Source: an uncultured Collinsella sp. (GTDB taxonomy: Bacteria > Actinomycetota > Coriobacteriia > Coriobacteriales > Coriobacteriaceae). From it: a stretch of DNA of 29,587 nt. This document shows positions 29,574-29,587 of the stretch, in pieces. Within the stretch, counting starts at the first letter, position 1. Every line of letters starts with the position of its first letter. The stretch is taken from the NCBI GenBank assembly GCA_902464495.1, contig CABQJK010000023.1:1-29587 (forward strand). Direction: 5' to 3'. The notes beneath the pieces were generated by a model. It was given only the letters and a program-made list of their open reading frames with translations. It was not told the origin of the DNA and did no database searches. The translations under genes were made by a program, and so were the position numbers.

Positions 29574-29587
29574 ATGAAGAACACGAT
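29574..29587 (+). CDS. Start of a gene running off the window
   Basis: ATG at 29574 with AAAGGAG eight bases ahead, behind a plausible promoter. Only MKNT and part of the next codon are visible, so the product cannot be named. Confidence 0.7.

Overview
The window looks like a chromosomal stretch of a high-GC, anaerobic, fermentative Gram-positive bacterium, most likely a Collinsella-type member of the Coriobacteriia. This is inferred from gene content and protein flavour, not from a search. Supporting features are an arginine deiminase/antiporter locus, acetate-forming Pta and AckA with no respiratory genes, UDP-galactopyranose mutase with a GT2 glycosyltransferase, and a surface C69 dipeptidase with an LPxTG-type anchor. 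Strong AGGAGG-type ribosome sites precede most genes.

Layout. 1-5838 (minus strand) is an arginine locus: arcA copy 2, an APC-family antiporter, a class I/II aminotransferase, a terminator, then arcA copy 1. The two arcA copies are identical over at least 1267 bp including the ribosome site. Their promoters are clearly related but diverged, and both keep a pair of GAACGG boxes exactly 21 bp apart. 6367-12675 (plus) holds polyphosphate kinase with a long Pro/Ala/Glu tail, a 4Fe-4S RNA m5U methyltransferase, a DJ-1-like protein overlapping a Maf nucleotide pyrophosphatase, and a P1 (DmpA-type) peptidase. 13052-15278 (minus) is glf followed by an overlapping glycosyltransferase. 15510-16490 is pta (plus), facing two tandem ackA paralogues (minus, 16838-19359).

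19480-26021 (minus) runs, in transcription order, rnd, a YugP-type zinc peptidase, xseA, xseB, a HIT protein, a LysR regulator and an MFS transporter. The last two genes look more AT-rich than the rest. 26120-29386 (plus) holds a diacylglycerol-kinase-family lipid kinase, an unlisted 30-residue membrane microprotein behind it, and the secreted C69 dipeptidase. A new gene starts at 29574 and runs off the end.

Functionally the genes cover substrate-level ATP formation (arginine deiminase route, Pta-AckA), polyphosphate, envelope galactofuranose, nucleotide hygiene (Maf, HIT) and nucleic-acid processing (Exo VII, RNase D, RNA methyltransferase).

The most unusual content is intergenic. Three nested palindromes (12688-12816, 12910-13019, 16508-16630) have unrelated, perfectly paired outer arms of 21-31 bp around a shared core: (ACA)GTCCT, GCA, an inner hairpin, then TGCGGAA(CT). 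Each starts 13-33 bp after a stop codon and has its core in the same orientation as the gene it follows. A fourth palindrome of different sequence but similar build lies behind rnd (24750-24847). A 14-codon relic of a glycosyltransferase C-terminus lies between the first two palindromes. I saw no CRISPR array, tRNA, rRNA, phage gene or transposase.
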